The notes: generated from the letters alone by a model not told the origin. DNA of 64,000 nt from Pseudoflavonifractor sp. An184 (GCF_002160305.1 NZ_NFKI01000004.1:62001-126000), one strand, 5' to 3'; positions 35,158 to 44,338 are shown, counted from the first letter of the stretch. Program-made: numbers and translations.

Positions 35158-37320
35158 TTATTCTGGGGGCAGGCGGTCCAGACGGGCCCGGAAGGAGATC
35201 TTCCGGGGGGTCTCCATGGCGTCGAACTGGACGGAGTAGGCCCTCCGGTCCAGATCCACCTCCAGAACGGTGCCCGGGCCGAACATGGCGTGCTCCACCC
35301 GCTGCCCCGGGGAGAAGCGGCCGGTCTGGTCCGTCTCGGGCAGATGCCGCAGGCTGTGGTCGATGTAGCTCCGGGCATCCCGGATGAGCCCCTCCTGGGG
35401 CTCCTGGGGGAAGGCGAGCAGGCCGGGGTCGATGTCCAGCAGGAACCGGGAGGGGTAGCGGGGGGAGCCGTCAAAGTTCCGTCCGTCCGCCTCGGACAGG
35501 TAGAGGCCCCTCTCCGCCCGGGTGAAGGCCACAAAGGCCAGCCGCCGCTCCTCCTCCATCCCCGGGAGGGTGCGCACCTTCCGGGAGGGGAAGATCCCCT
35601 CGTTCATCCCGCACAGGAACACGTAGGGGAACTCCAGCCCCTTGGCGGCGTGGACGGTCATCAGCTTCACCTTGTCCCCCGGCTCCCCGGCGTCGGCGTT
35701 GGTGAACAGGGCCACGTGGGAGAGATAGTGCTCCAGGGTGCTCTCCTCGCCGCAGGTGGTCTCATACTCATAGATGGACTGTTTCAGCTCCGCCAGGTTG
35801 TCCAGCCGCTCCTGGCTGCCCTCGGTGCGGAGCATGGCCTCATAGCCGCTCTCGTTGAGCAGGGCGGAGAGCACCTCGGAGATGGGCCGGTTTTCGTACC
35901 CGGCGGAGAAGAGCTCCACCAGGGAGGTGAAGGCGGCGGCTTTGGTGCCCTTGAAGACGGGGTCCTCCAGGCTGTCGGTGAGGGCCTGGTACAGGGTGCA
36001 CCCGTGTTTTTGGGCGTACTCCTCCAGGAAGGCCATCCGCCGCTTGCCCAGGTTCCGCTTGGGCACGTTGGCCACCCGCCGGAAGGAGAGGTCGTCCCGG
36101 TAGACGATCATCCGCAGGTAGGACAGGGCGTCCTTGATCTCGGCGCGCTGGAAGAACTGCACCCCGCTGTAAATGGTGTAGGGCAGCTTCTCCTCCAGCA
36201 GCACCTGCTCCACCGTCCGGGTCACATAGTGGGCCCGGTAGAGGACGGTCATGTCCCGGTAGGGCACCCCCTGGCCGTGGAGGGCCTTCATCTCTGAGAC
36301 CATCCACCGGGCCTCCTGCTCCTGGCTCTCCGCGAACTGGCACAGCACCGGGGGGCCGGAGGGGCGGGTGGGCCGCAGCTCCTTGGGGATGCGGTTCTGA
36401 TTTTTGGAGATGAGGGAGTTGGCCGCCGCCAAAATCTCCGGGGTGGAGCGGTAGTTGTCCAGCAGGAAGATGGTGCGGGCGTCTGGGAACTTCTGGTCAA
36501 ACTCCAGCAGGTACTTCACGTTGGCCCCACGCCAGGTGTAAATGGTCTGGTCCGGGTCGCCCACGATGAACAGATTTTTGTGGTAGCCGCACAGCACCTC
36601 CATGAGCTCATACTGGAGCTGGTCGATGTCCTGAAACTCGTCGATCATGATGTACTCCAGCCGCTGCTGCCACTTGAGCTTGATGTCCGGGTGCGTCTGA
36701 AAGATGTACAGGGAGAATTTGATCAGGTCGTTGTAGTCCAGGCCGAAGCACTTCTTCTCCTGGTACAGATAGCCGTAAAAGATGATGTCCGCGGGGGAGA
36801 CGGCCCGGTCGTACTTCTCCTTCAGCGCGTCCAGGGACAGGGCGGTCAGGTCCCGGTAGTAGTCGGGCCGCTGGAACAGCTTCTGAATCTCGATCATGTC
36901 CCGGGCGGCGGAGAAGGTCATGTCCCGGAGGGTGAGCCCCCGCTCCTCATAGATGATCTGGAGCATGGCGTCAATGTCCGAGTTGTCCAGCACCAGGAAA
37001 CTCCTGGGGTACTGGACCGCATGGCTGTCCTCCTGGAGGACGGAGACGCAGAAGCCGTGGAAGGTGTTGATATAGCCGGTGTCGTTGTCCCCGGTGAGGG
37101 CGTGGATGCGCTGGCGCATCTCACCCGCCGACTTATTGGTGAAGGTGACGCACAGAATATTCCCCGGCAGGATGCCCAGCTCGTTCACCAGGTAGGCGAA
37201 GCGGTGGGTGAGGGCCCGGGTCTTGCCGGAGCCCGCCCCGGCCACCACCCGGACAAACCCCTCGGTGGCGGTGACGGCCTCCCGCTGGGCCGGGTTGAGG
37301 CCCTGGAGCAGATCGGTCAT
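35158..37320 (-). CDS. pcrA: PcrA/UvrD-type DNA helicase
   Basis: A 720-residue SF1A helicase: Walker A VVAGAGSGKTRALTHR near residue 25, IDEFQDIDQLQYE (motif II), VGDPDQTIYTWRGA (motif III), MTVHAAKGLEFPYVFLCGMN (motif V region) and AFTRAERGLYLS (motif VI). The C-terminal GQRVEHAMFGPGTVLEV is the Tudor-like RNA-polymerase-binding end of PcrA. It unwinds 3'-5' in repair and replication restart. Start ATG 37320 with GAAAGGAG. Confidence 0.88.
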   Translation of the reverse strand: MTDLLQGLNPAQREAVTATEGFVRVVAGAGSGKTRALTHRFAYLVNELGILPGNILCVTFTNKSAGEMRQRIHALTGDNDTGYINTFHGFCVSVLQEDSHAVQYPRSFLVLDNSDIDAMLQIIYEERGLTLRDMTFSAARDMIEIQKLFQRPDYYRDLTALSLDALKEKYDRAVSPADIIFYGYLYQEKKCFGLDYNDLIKFSLYIFQTHPDIKLKWQQRLEYIMIDEFQDIDQLQYELMEVLCGYHKNLFIVGDPDQTIYTWRGANVKYLLEFDQKFPDARTIFLLDNYRSTPEILAAANSLISKNQNRIPKELRPTRPSGPPVLCQFAESQEQEARWMVSEMKALHGQGVPYRDMTVLYRAHYVTRTVEQVLLEEKLPYTIYSGVQFFQRAEIKDALSYLRMIVYRDDLSFRRVANVPKRNLGKRRMAFLEEYAQKHGCTLYQALTDSLEDPVFKGTKAAAFTSLVELFSAGYENRPISEVLSALLNESGYEAMLRTEGSQERLDNLAELKQSIYEYETTCGEESTLEHYLSHVALFTNADAGEPGDKVKLMTVHAAKGLEFPYVFLCGMNEGIFPSRKVRTLPGMEEERRLAFVAFTRAERGLYLSEADGRNFDGSPRYPSRFLLDIDPGLLAFPQEPQEGLIRDARSYIDHSLRHLPETDQTGRFSPGQRVEHAMFGPGTVLEVDLDRRAYSVQFDAMETPRKISFRARLDRLPPE

Positions 37321-37358
37321 GGCGGTGCCAGCTCCTTTCTCGAACGGTTGTTTGCTTT

Positions 37359-37387
37359 ATTATACCAGACGCCGGGCCGGGGCTCAA
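37359..37387 (-). promoter_or_regulatory. promoter of pcrA
   Basis: On the minus strand TTGAGC, 17-base spacer, TATAAT with the TGG extension. Confidence 0.7.
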
Positions 37388-37491
37388 GAGGGGGCCAAAA
37401 AATCCAGATGGCCGCAGTTCCGGATTTTCGTTGCGGGCCGGAGAAAAATGTGCTATTCTGTAACCTGCAACATCTTCTGGAGGTCGGTTCC

Positions 37492-38175
37492 ATGAAACTT
37501 TTTCAACCCTCGGAGTCCCTGACGGTGGGGTTTCTGCTGGCCCTCACCGGCGGACTGCTGGATGCGTACAGCTACTTGAACCGGGGCGAGGTGTTCGCCA
37601 CGGCGGAGACGGGCAACATCGTCCTGATGGGGATCAATCTGGCCCAGCAGAACTGGAGCGGCGCGCTGCACTATCTGCTGCCCGTGCTGGCCTTCACCGC
37701 CGGTATCCTGGCCGCCGAGTGGGTCCGCCGCCGCTGTGACCCCGGGGAGGGGCGTCCGCAGCGGCTCCACTGGCGGCTGCCCCTGCTGCTGGCCGAGTGC
37801 GTGGCCATTCTGGTGGTCTCGGCGCTCCCCGTGGGACCGCTGGACCCGCTGGCCAACATTATCATCTCCTTCGCCAGCGCCCTCCAGGTGGAGTCCTTCC
37901 GCAACATCCAGGGGTACGGCTGCGTCACCACCATGTGTACCGGAAATCTGCGCAGCGGGACGGAAAACCTGTTCCACTGGCTGTCCCGCCGGGAGCCCAA
38001 GGCGCCCCCCAAGATCAGGGTCTACTACGGCCTGATTACCTGCTTTATCCTGGGGGCGGTGGTCAGCGGCCTGGCGAGCCCGCTTCTGGCCCAGCGGACG
38101 GCGCTGCTGGCCTGTGTGCCGCTGCTGGCGGTGTTTTTCCTGCTGCTGCGGGGGGAGAGGGGAGACGGGGCATAA
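37492..38175 (+). CDS. YoaK-family (DUF1275) membrane protein
   Basis: ATG 37492 with TGGAGG upstream gives 227 residues; an ORF beginning at 36580 is antisense to pcrA upstream of this point. About six membrane segments, with the family motifs FLLALTGGLLDAYSYL at the N-terminus and ETGNIVLMG, then QNWSGALHYLLPV. The function of DUF1275 proteins is not known. The gene stands alone between pcrA and smc. Confidence 0.85.
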   Translation: MKLFQPSESLTVGFLLALTGGLLDAYSYLNRGEVFATAETGNIVLMGINLAQQNWSGALHYLLPVLAFTAGILAAEWVRRRCDPGEGRPQRLHWRLPLLLAECVAILVVSALPVGPLDPLANIIISFASALQVESFRNIQGYGCVTTMCTGNLRSGTENLFHWLSRREPKAPPKIRVYYGLITCFILGAVVSGLASPLLAQRTALLACVPLLAVFFLLLRGERGDGA

Positions 38176-38224
38176 ATCCCGCTTCCGCCGTCATTAGAAG
38201 AGCATCCCAATCAGAGATTCCCGA

Positions 38225-38255
38225 AGCCCGGAGAGACAGCTGTGTCCTCCGGGCT
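38225..38255 (+). terminator. possible terminator after the YoaK-family gene
   Basis: The stem AGCCCGGAG / CTCCGGGCT with an internal loop; no T-run follows. Confidence 0.4.
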
Positions 38256-38310
38256 CTCTGCTGGGAAAGACGGCCGGACCCGCATCTGCGGCCGGAGGGC
38301 ATCTGCCGCC

Positions 38311-38339
38311 TTGAAAAGGGAGGGGCGGTGTGGTACAAT
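38311..38339 (+). promoter_or_regulatory. promoter of the smc operon
   Basis: TTGAAA, 17-base spacer, TACAAT, about 105 bases before the smc start. Confidence 0.75.
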
Positions 38340-38443
38340 AAAATGCTTCATACTTTCTGAAATACCGGGGCGGGCGGAGGGGAGAGACCGCCGCGCCCCG
38401 GGGGAGAGAAATTGCAAGGACAGGAAAAGGGAGAGGTGTGCTT

Positions 38444-41400
38444 ATGTACCTTAAAGCGCTGGAGATCCAGGGGTTTAAATCCTTCCCGGACAAGACGGTG
38501 CTCACCTTCGGCGAGGACATCACCGCCATCGTGGGCCCCAACGGCTCGGGCAAGTCCAACATCTCCGACGCCATCCGCTGGGTGATGGGGGAACAGTCCA
38601 CCCGCACCCTCCGGGGGGGCAAGATGGAGGACGTGATCTTCGGCGGTACGGCTCAGCGCAAGCAGACCGGCTATGCGGAGGTCTCCCTGGTGCTGGACAA
38701 CACCACCCACCTCTTTGACCTGGAGGAGAGCGAGGTCATGGTGACCCGCCGGTACTACCGCTCCGGGGAGAGCGAGTACTACATCAACCGCCGTTCCGTC
38801 CGCCTCAAGGACATCAACGAGCTGTTCATGGACACGGGCCTGGGCCGGGAGGGCTACTCCATCATCGGCCAGGGCAAGATCGACGAGATCTTGTCGGTGA
38901 AATCCTCCGACCGCCGGGAGGTCTTTGAGGAGGCCGCCGGTATCTCCCGCTACCGCCACCGGAAGGAGGAGGCCGAGCGGAAGCTGGAGCGCACCGACGA
39001 GAACCTGGTGCGCATCAACGACAAGATTGCCGAGCTGGAGCTCCAGGTGGAGCCCCTCCGGGAGCAGAGCGAGAAGGCCAAGAAGTACCTGGTGCTCCGG
39101 GACGAGCTGCGGGGGCTGGAAATCTCCGTGTGGCTGGACACCCTGGAGCGCATCCGGGTGAACAACATCAAGCTGGAGACCGATTATAAAGAGGCTGTCC
39201 GCCAGAAGGAGGAGGCCGAGCGTGCCGTGGAGGAGCGCTTCGCCCAGGCGGAAAAACTCTCCGAGCAGATGCGGGACAAGGAGGTTCAGGCCGACCAGCT
39301 GCGCTTCGCCATCCAGAGCCGGGAGGCCACCATCCGGGAGCTGGAGTCGTCGGTGGCCGTGCTCAAGAGCAGCATCCAGCACAACCTGGAGAACACCGCC
39401 CGCATCCGGGAGGAACTGGAGCAGCGGGAGGGCCGCCAGGACAGTTTATCCGGGCAGATCGCCGAGCGCGCCGCCCGGCTGAGCGAGATCGAGAAGCAGC
39501 TGACCGACACCCGCCGCCGGGCGGAGGAGCAGAACCAGAAGGCCCAGGAGGCTTTACGCACGGCCGGCACCCTGGCCCAGGAGCTGGAGGCGCTGCGGGG
39601 GCAGGAGGCCACCAAGACCGCCGACGCCCACCAGGCCAAGGCTCTCCTCTCCGCCCTGGCCGCCGCCGCCCAGGAGGTGCTGGACCGGGACGAGGCGGTG
39701 CGCCAGGAGCTGCGCGGTCTGGAGGAGCGGCTGGACTTTGCCCGCACCGACCTGGGGAAGGCGGACAAGAAGCTGAAGCAGGCCCGGGAGGAGCGGGACA
39801 GCGTCCAGAACGTGATCTCCGGCTACTCCCTGCGGCTGGAGAGCCGGAAAAAGAAGGCCGCCCAGGCCCAGGAGCGCCACACCCGCCTGCGGATGGATGA
39901 GAACGCCCTGGCCTCCCGCATTAAAATGCTCACCGAGATGGAGAAGGACCGGGAGGGCTACTCCAAGGCGGTGAAGCTGGTGATGGGGGAGGCCGACCGG
40001 GGCAGCCTCCGGAACATCCACGGGCCGGTGGCCGGGCTCATCCACGTGCCCGACCTGTACACCGTGGCCATCGAGACCGCCCTGGGGGGCGCCATGCAGA
40101 ACATCGTGGTGGACCGGGAGGAGGACGGCAAGGCCGTCATCCAGTATTTAAAGCGCCGGGACGGCGGCCGGGCCACCATCCTGCCCCTGAGCTCCATCCG
40201 GCCCTACGACCTGCGGGAGGCGGGCAGCCTCCAGCGGGAGCCCGGCTTTGTGGGGGTGGCCGACCAGCTGGTGAAGTTCGACCCCAGGTACCGGAATGTG
40301 TTCTCCAACCTGCTGGGCCGGGTGGTGGTGATGGAGGACCTGGACGCGGCCATCGCCGCCGCCCGGAAGTACGGCTATAAGTTCCGCATCGTCACGCTGG
40401 ACGGACAGGTGCTCAACCCCGGGGGCTCCATGACCGGCGGCTCCGCCAGCCGCTCGGCGGGTATCCTGAGCCGGGCCAACGAGTTGGAGCGGCTGAATAC
40501 CCAGGCCCAGGGGCTGAAGGAGCAGCTTGCCCAGGCCGCCCGGGACCTGGAGAGCGCCAGCCGGGAGGCGGAGGCCGCCTCCTATGAGATGGAGACCGCC
40601 CAGGGCCAGCTGCGAGAGTGGGAGGACGCCATTCTGAAGGCCCAGGGAGAACAGAACCTGTGCAAGAGCGTCCTCTCCGACCTGGAGCGCCAACAGGAGG
40701 GCCAGCGGGCCGAACTGGAGCAGCTGAAACAGCGCTCCCAGGAGATTGAGAAGGACACCCAGGCCGCCCGGGGACGCATCCAGGAGCTGGAGGGGGAAGC
40801 CGCCGCCCTGAAGAGCGAGGCGGAGGGCAAGGCCAGGGGCCAGAGCGACCTGCAGGAGCGGTCCTTGAAGCTGACCCAGGAGCTCTCCGAGCTGAACGCC
40901 GCCCTGGCCGCCCTGGAGGCGGAGCGGGAGGCCACCAGCAAAGGGCTGGAGGAGCTGGAGAGCTTACGCAGCGACATCGCCGGGGATCAGGAGCAGAGCC
41001 GGGCCCTCATCGGCGACTATGAGGAGAAAAACGAGGCCTTCACCCGGGAGATCGGGGAGAAGGAGGCCCGCCTGGCCCAGCTGCGCCGGGAGAACGAGGA
41101 ACAAAACCAGACCATCGCCCGGCTGAACCAGGAGAAGCTGAGCTTGGAGGGAGAACGGGTGAAGGCCACCCGGGAGGGCCAGGAGAAGAACAAGGAGCTG
41201 CTGGCCATCAGCGGCGAGGCCTCCCGCCTGGAGCAGAAAAAGGTGGCCGCCTCCCTGGAGGAGAAGCAGCTGCTGGACAAGCTGTGGGAGACCTACGAGC
41301 TCTCCCACGAGGCGGCCAAGCTCCAGCGGGTGGAGATCGAGTCGGCGCCCAAGGCCAGCCGCCGCATCGCCGAGCTGAAAAAGCACATCTCCGCCCTGGG

Positions 41401-42016
41401 CAATGTGAACGTGGGGGCCATCGAGGAGTTCCAGCGGATCAACGAGCGGTACACCTACCTCACCGACCAGCGGGACGACGTGGAGACCGCCAAGAAGGAG
41501 CTGGAGGACGTGATCGCCCAGATCACCGGGGAGATGAAGACCATCTTCGCCCGGGAGTTTGAGAACATCAACCAGGCGTTCCAGCAGACCTTCCAGGAGC
41601 TCTTCGGCGGCGGCCGGGCCGCCCTGGAGCTGGAGGACCCGGATGACATCCTCAACTGCGGCATCGAGATCAAGGTGCAGCCCCCCGGGAAGGCGCTGAA
41701 GGTGCTCTCCCTCCTGTCCGGCGGGGAGAAGGCCTTCGTGGCCATTGCCCTGTATTTCGCCATTCTGAAGGTGCGCCCCACCCCCTTCGTGGTCATGGAC
41801 GAGATCGAGGCCGCCCTGGACGACAACAACGTGGTCCGCTTCGCCCGGTATATGCGCTCCATGTCCGATAAGACCCAGTTCATCGTCATCACCCACCGCC
41901 GCGGCACCATGGAGGAGGCCGACGTTTTGTATGGCGTGACCATGCAGGAGCAGGGCGTGTCCCGCATGCTCACCATTAACCTCAATGATGTGGAAAAAGA
42001 GCTGAATATTCGATAA
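38444..42016 (+). CDS. smc: chromosome segregation protein SMC
   Basis: ATG 38444 gives 1190 residues with the standard start MYLKALEIQGFKSFPDKT; GTG 38438 is in frame but closer to the ribosome site. Walker A GPNGSGKSNISDAIRW, a hinge near 515-630 (GLIHVPDLYTVAIETALGG), two long coiled coils, signature LLSGGEKAFVAIAL and Walker B FVVMDEIEAALDD. SMC dimers with ScpAB organise the chromosome. The last 24 codons are duplicated 140 bases downstream with only synonymous changes (see 42157-42227). rnc, a common upstream neighbour, is absent. Confidence 0.97.
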   Translation: MYLKALEIQGFKSFPDKTVLTFGEDITAIVGPNGSGKSNISDAIRWVMGEQSTRTLRGGKMEDVIFGGTAQRKQTGYAEVSLVLDNTTHLFDLEESEVMVTRRYYRSGESEYYINRRSVRLKDINELFMDTGLGREGYSIIGQGKIDEILSVKSSDRREVFEEAAGISRYRHRKEEAERKLERTDENLVRINDKIAELELQVEPLREQSEKAKKYLVLRDELRGLEISVWLDTLERIRVNNIKLETDYKEAVRQKEEAERAVEERFAQAEKLSEQMRDKEVQADQLRFAIQSREATIRELESSVAVLKSSIQHNLENTARIREELEQREGRQDSLSGQIAERAARLSEIEKQLTDTRRRAEEQNQKAQEALRTAGTLAQELEALRGQEATKTADAHQAKALLSALAAAAQEVLDRDEAVRQELRGLEERLDFARTDLGKADKKLKQAREERDSVQNVISGYSLRLESRKKKAAQAQERHTRLRMDENALASRIKMLTEMEKDREGYSKAVKLVMGEADRGSLRNIHGPVAGLIHVPDLYTVAIETALGGAMQNIVVDREEDGKAVIQYLKRRDGGRATILPLSSIRPYDLREAGSLQREPGFVGVADQLVKFDPRYRNVFSNLLGRVVVMEDLDAAIAAARKYGYKFRIVTLDGQVLNPGGSMTGGSASRSAGILSRANELERLNTQAQGLKEQLAQAARDLESASREAEAASYEMETAQGQLREWEDAILKAQGEQNLCKSVLSDLERQQEGQRAELEQLKQRSQEIEKDTQAARGRIQELEGEAAALKSEAEGKARGQSDLQERSLKLTQELSELNAALAALEAEREATSKGLEELESLRSDIAGDQEQSRALIGDYEEKNEAFTREIGEKEARLAQLRRENEEQNQTIARLNQEKLSLEGERVKATREGQEKNKELLAISGEASRLEQKKVAASLEEKQLLDKLWETYELSHEAAKLQRVEIESAPKASRRIAELKKHISALGNVNVGAIEEFQRINERYTYLTDQRDDVETAKKELEDVIAQITGEMKTIFAREFENINQAFQQTFQELFGGGRAALELEDPDDILNCGIEIKVQPPGKALKVLSLLSGGEKAFVAIALYFAILKVRPTPFVVMDEIEAALDDNNVVRFARYMRSMSDKTQFIVITHRRGTMEEADVLYGVTMQEQGVSRMLTINLNDVEKELNIR

Positions 42017-42026
42017 AGAAGACGAT

Positions 42027-42041
42027 CCCTGCTCCTGCATG
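42027..42041 (-). repeat. 15-base inverted copy of the smc 3' region
   Basis: The reverse complement of CCCTGCTCCTGCATG equals smc bases 41941-41955 exactly. It starts 11 bases after the smc stop codon. A matching inverted copy exists behind ftsY at 44339-44352. Confidence 0.9.
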
Positions 42042-42156
42042 CGGGGCCCCCGCCCGAGCCCAGCGCAGCGGGTCGGGTGGGGAGAGGAGACGCAAGGAAA
42101 TGGAGCGACCAATGCCCGCCAGGGCGTTGGGAGCGGAGTGAACTTTGCGTCGACGA
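42042..42156 (+). other. structured segment between the two smc tails
   Basis: 115 GC-rich bases able to fold into nested stems: GACGCAA/TTGCGTC as an outer pair (about 42089-42151), CCAATGCCC/GGGCGTTGG inside it (about 42109-42130), and a CCCGA...TCGGG stem near 42052-42078. A short frame here (from 42039) is open but is not protein-like until it enters the second smc tail. It could be a structured RNA or the remains of a mobile element. Confidence 0.6.
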
Positions 42157-42227
42157 AGGAGCAGGGCGTGTCCCGCATGTTGACCATCAACCTGAACGAT
42201 GTGGAAAAAGAACTGAATATCAGGTGA
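42157..42227 (+). repeat. second, recoded copy of the smc 3' end
   Basis: The first 23 bases (42157-42179) equal smc 41946-41968. The following 16 codons encode the same residues (ending EKELNIR) but seven sense codons differ synonymously (for example CTC/TTG, ATT/ATC, CGA/AGG) and the stop is TGA instead of TAA. There is no start codon or ribosome site of its own. Confidence 0.95.
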
Positions 42228-42234
42228 GGCGGGG

Positions 42235-42789
42235 ATGAATGTGGATTATCCCAAGCGAAAGCACGTGCGGCTGAAAAATTATGATTACAGCCGGAATGGC
42301 ATATATTTTGTGACCATCTGCACTCAAAATCGCAGGTGTATCTTGTCGCAAATTGTGCTGCCGCGTGTCGTAGGGGCGGAAATGGTAGGGCGGGGGCTTG
42401 CCCCCGCCGCCCCCCGGCTCACCGCATGCGGCAGGCTGGTGGAAGAAGAATTGACGGCCCTTATGGTACGATATCCGTCTGTTTGGATAGAAAAATATGT
42501 GATCATGCCCAATCATATTCATGCATTGATCTGCCTGCAAGAAGATACGGCGGGGGCAAGCCCCCGCCCTACGTTGATGCAGGTCCTGGGGACGTTGAAA
42601 TCATTGACAACGCGGCGGTGGAATGGGATGATTGGACAACCTGGGGCAAAGCTTTGGCAATCCGGCTACCACGACCACATCATCCGGGACGACAACGATT
42701 TTTTGACCCACTGGACCTACATCGACCAAAACCCCGCCCGATGGACACAGGACGAGTATTACCAGGAAGAACGGGAGAGACAGCCATGA
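42235..42789 (+). CDS. RAYT / REP-associated Y1 transposase (IS200-like)
   Basis: A 184-residue protein with the TnpA_REP pattern: KRKHVRLKNYDYSRNGIYFV at the N-terminus, VTICTQNR, and VIMPNHIHALI carrying the HxH (histidine-hydrophobic-histidine) pair. The catalytic tyrosine region WQSGYHDHIIRDDND is near 140. RAYTs cut single-stranded REP hairpins. Two REP-like palindromes lie inside the gene itself, read in frame as GRGLAPAAP and AGASPRPT. It starts eight bases after the second smc tail, inside the smc-ftsY operon. Confidence 0.9.
   Translation: MNVDYPKRKHVRLKNYDYSRNGIYFVTICTQNRRCILSQIVLPRVVGAEMVGRGLAPAAPRLTACGRLVEEELTALMVRYPSVWIEKYVIMPNHIHALICLQEDTAGASPRPTLMQVLGTLKSLTTRRWNGMIGQPGAKLWQSGYHDHIIRDDNDFLTHWTYIDQNPARWTQDEYYQEERERQP
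42389..42408. repeat. REP-like palindrome inside the RAYT gene (first)
   Basis: GGCGGGGGC-TT-GCCCCCGCC, preceded by GGTAG. Its length keeps the transposase frame open. Confidence 0.85.
42549..42568. repeat. REP-like palindrome inside the RAYT gene (second)
   Basis: GGCGGGGGC-AA-GCCCCCGCC followed by CTACG, the inverse of the first copy. Confidence 0.85.
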
Positions 42790-43109
42790 ATGACAAGAGA
42801 AAGCGCGCAATTTTATCCGTTGTGGGGATGGTTGCCCTGCTGATCGTCTGTGTAATCGGGGTGCAGGCGGTATTTGCCGGGCTGGGGATGGTAAGCGCCC
42901 GGCATGGCGGCGTCTCCTCCAGCCAGAGCGCCCAGGCGGACGGAGACGGAAGCCAGCCGGTTCAGGAGCCGGGGGCTTCTTCCATGCCGGAGGATGCCGG
43001 CTCCTCCCAGCCCGCCCCCAGCTTCTGCCCCTTCTGCGGCGAGGGCCTGCCCTCCTCCTTCCAGTGGGGCCAGTTCTGTCCCTACTGCGGGGAGCAGGTT
43101 GAGGCGTAG
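42786..43109 (+). CDS. membrane-anchored zinc-ribbon protein
   Basis: A 107-residue protein whose ATG overlaps the transposase stop (ATGA). It has one N-terminal membrane segment (ILSVVGMVALLIVCVIGVQAV), a Ser/Gln/Pro-rich linker and a C-terminal pair CPFCGE...CPYCGE typical of a zinc ribbon. I do not recognise a specific family. It is co-translated with the RAYT gene and lies in the smc-ftsY gap. Confidence 0.7.
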   Translation: MNDKRKRAILSVVGMVALLIVCVIGVQAVFAGLGMVSARHGGVSSSQSAQADGDGSQPVQEPGASSMPEDAGSSQPAPSFCPFCGEGLPSSFQWGQFCPYCGEQVEA

Positions 43110-43120
43110 GAGGAAAATTT

Positions 43121-43432
43121 ATGGAAAAGACGATGAAATGCCTGCGCTGCGGGCAGACGCTGAAATTTCTGAGGAGGGAAAATCTACAACTGGGAAAGAC
43201 CGGATGGATTACCGGGGACTGGGGCAATCTGCTGGCCGGAGCCCTGGATGTGGCCATCCTCCAGTGCTCCGGCTGCGGGAAGCTGGAGTTTTTCAAGGGG
43301 GACGCCTTTGAGGAGCAGGACGAGGGTCCGGCGGGTGACCTGGCCCAGGTGACCTGTCCGAACTGCGGCGTGCGCTATGACTGCGACTATCCCAAGTGCC
43401 CGGTGTGCGGCACAGAGAACACCATTTTTTGA
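43121..43432 (+). CDS. small zinc-ribbon protein
   Basis: A 103-residue protein with four cysteine pairs: CLRCGQ at the N-terminus, CSGCGK, CPNCG and CPVCG. This suggests two zinc ribbons. No membrane segment. It is 11 bases after the previous gene and 15 before ftsY, in one operon. Function unknown. Confidence 0.75.
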   Translation: MEKTMKCLRCGQTLKFLRRENLQLGKTGWITGDWGNLLAGALDVAILQCSGCGKLEFFKGDAFEEQDEGPAGDLAQVTCPNCGVRYDCDYPKCPVCGTENTIF

Positions 43433-43447
43433 GGAAGGAACGAGACC

Positions 43448-44317
43448 ATGGGCTTTTTTGACAAACTGAAAAAGATCAACATTTTTTCCAGCTTCGGCTC
43501 GGAGCTCACCGACGACTTCTACGACGAACTGGAGGAGTCCCTGATCCTGGCGGACACGGGGATGGACACCGCCCTGGAGCTGGTGGAGGAGCTGCGCCGC
43601 CGGGTGAAGGACGAGCGCATCAAGACGATAGAGGAGGCCCGCGCCTGCATGTGCCGGTGTGTGGCTGACGCCCTGAACGCGGGGGACCCGGCGCTGGACC
43701 TGTCCACCCGGCCCTCGGTGGTGCTGTTCATCGGGGTGAACGGGGTGGGCAAGACCACCACCATCGGCAAGATCGGCTATCAGCTGCGCCGGGAGCGGAA
43801 AAAAGTCCTCTTCTGCGCCGCCGACACCTTCCGGGCCGCCGCCGCCGACCAGCTCACCATCTGGGCGGAGCGGGCCGGGGTGGAGATCGTCAAGCAGCAC
43901 GAGGGGGCCGACCCCGCCGCCGTGGTCTTTGACGCGGCCACCGCCGCCAAGGCCCGGAACACCGACGTGATGCTGGTGGACACCGCCGGCCGCCTCCACA
44001 ACAAGCAGAACCTGATGAACGAGCTGAATAAGATTTCCCGGGTCATCGACCGGGAGCTGCCCGGCTGCGCCCGGGAGACCCTGCTGGTGCTGGACGCCAC
44101 CACGGGGCAGAACGGCCTCATCCAGGCCAAGCAGTTCAAAGAGGCCGCCGGCATCACCGGCATCGTCCTCACCAAGCTGGACGGCACCGCCAAGGGGGGC
44201 ATTGCCATCGCCATCGCCAGGGAACTGGGCGTGCCCGTCAAGTACGCCGGCGTGGGCGAGGGCGTGGACGATTTAAAGCCCTTCGATGCCATGGAGTTCG
44301 CGGAGGCCCTGATTTAA
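43448..44317 (+). CDS. ftsY: signal recognition particle receptor FtsY
   Basis: A 289-residue NG-domain protein without the acidic A domain, as usual in Firmicutes. G1 GVNGVGKTTTIGKI near residue 97, DTFRAAAADQL, G3 DTAGR, G4 TKLDGTAKGG and the end GVGEGVDDLKPFDAMEFAEA are intact. It docks SRP-ribosome complexes at the membrane. Its last codons are repeated 165 bases downstream with only synonymous changes (44482-44539). Confidence 0.96.
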   Translation: MGFFDKLKKINIFSSFGSELTDDFYDELEESLILADTGMDTALELVEELRRRVKDERIKTIEEARACMCRCVADALNAGDPALDLSTRPSVVLFIGVNGVGKTTTIGKIGYQLRRERKKVLFCAADTFRAAAADQLTIWAERAGVEIVKQHEGADPAAVVFDAATAAKARNTDVMLVDTAGRLHNKQNLMNELNKISRVIDRELPGCARETLLVLDATTGQNGLIQAKQFKEAAGITGIVLTKLDGTAKGGIAIAIARELGVPVKYAGVGEGVDDLKPFDAMEFAEALI

Positions 44318-44338
44318 CAGAATATGTTGAAAAGCAAG

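Noticed and set aside
42017-42156. Group II intron remnant
   Set aside because: No domain V-like hairpin, no intron-type 5' end, and intron exon-binding sites are shorter than the 14-15 base antisense match.
42039-42227. A short protein ending in the smc tail
   Set aside because: No ribosome site; its first 38 codons read a structured segment and only the last part matches smc, so it is the duplicated tail rather than a gene.
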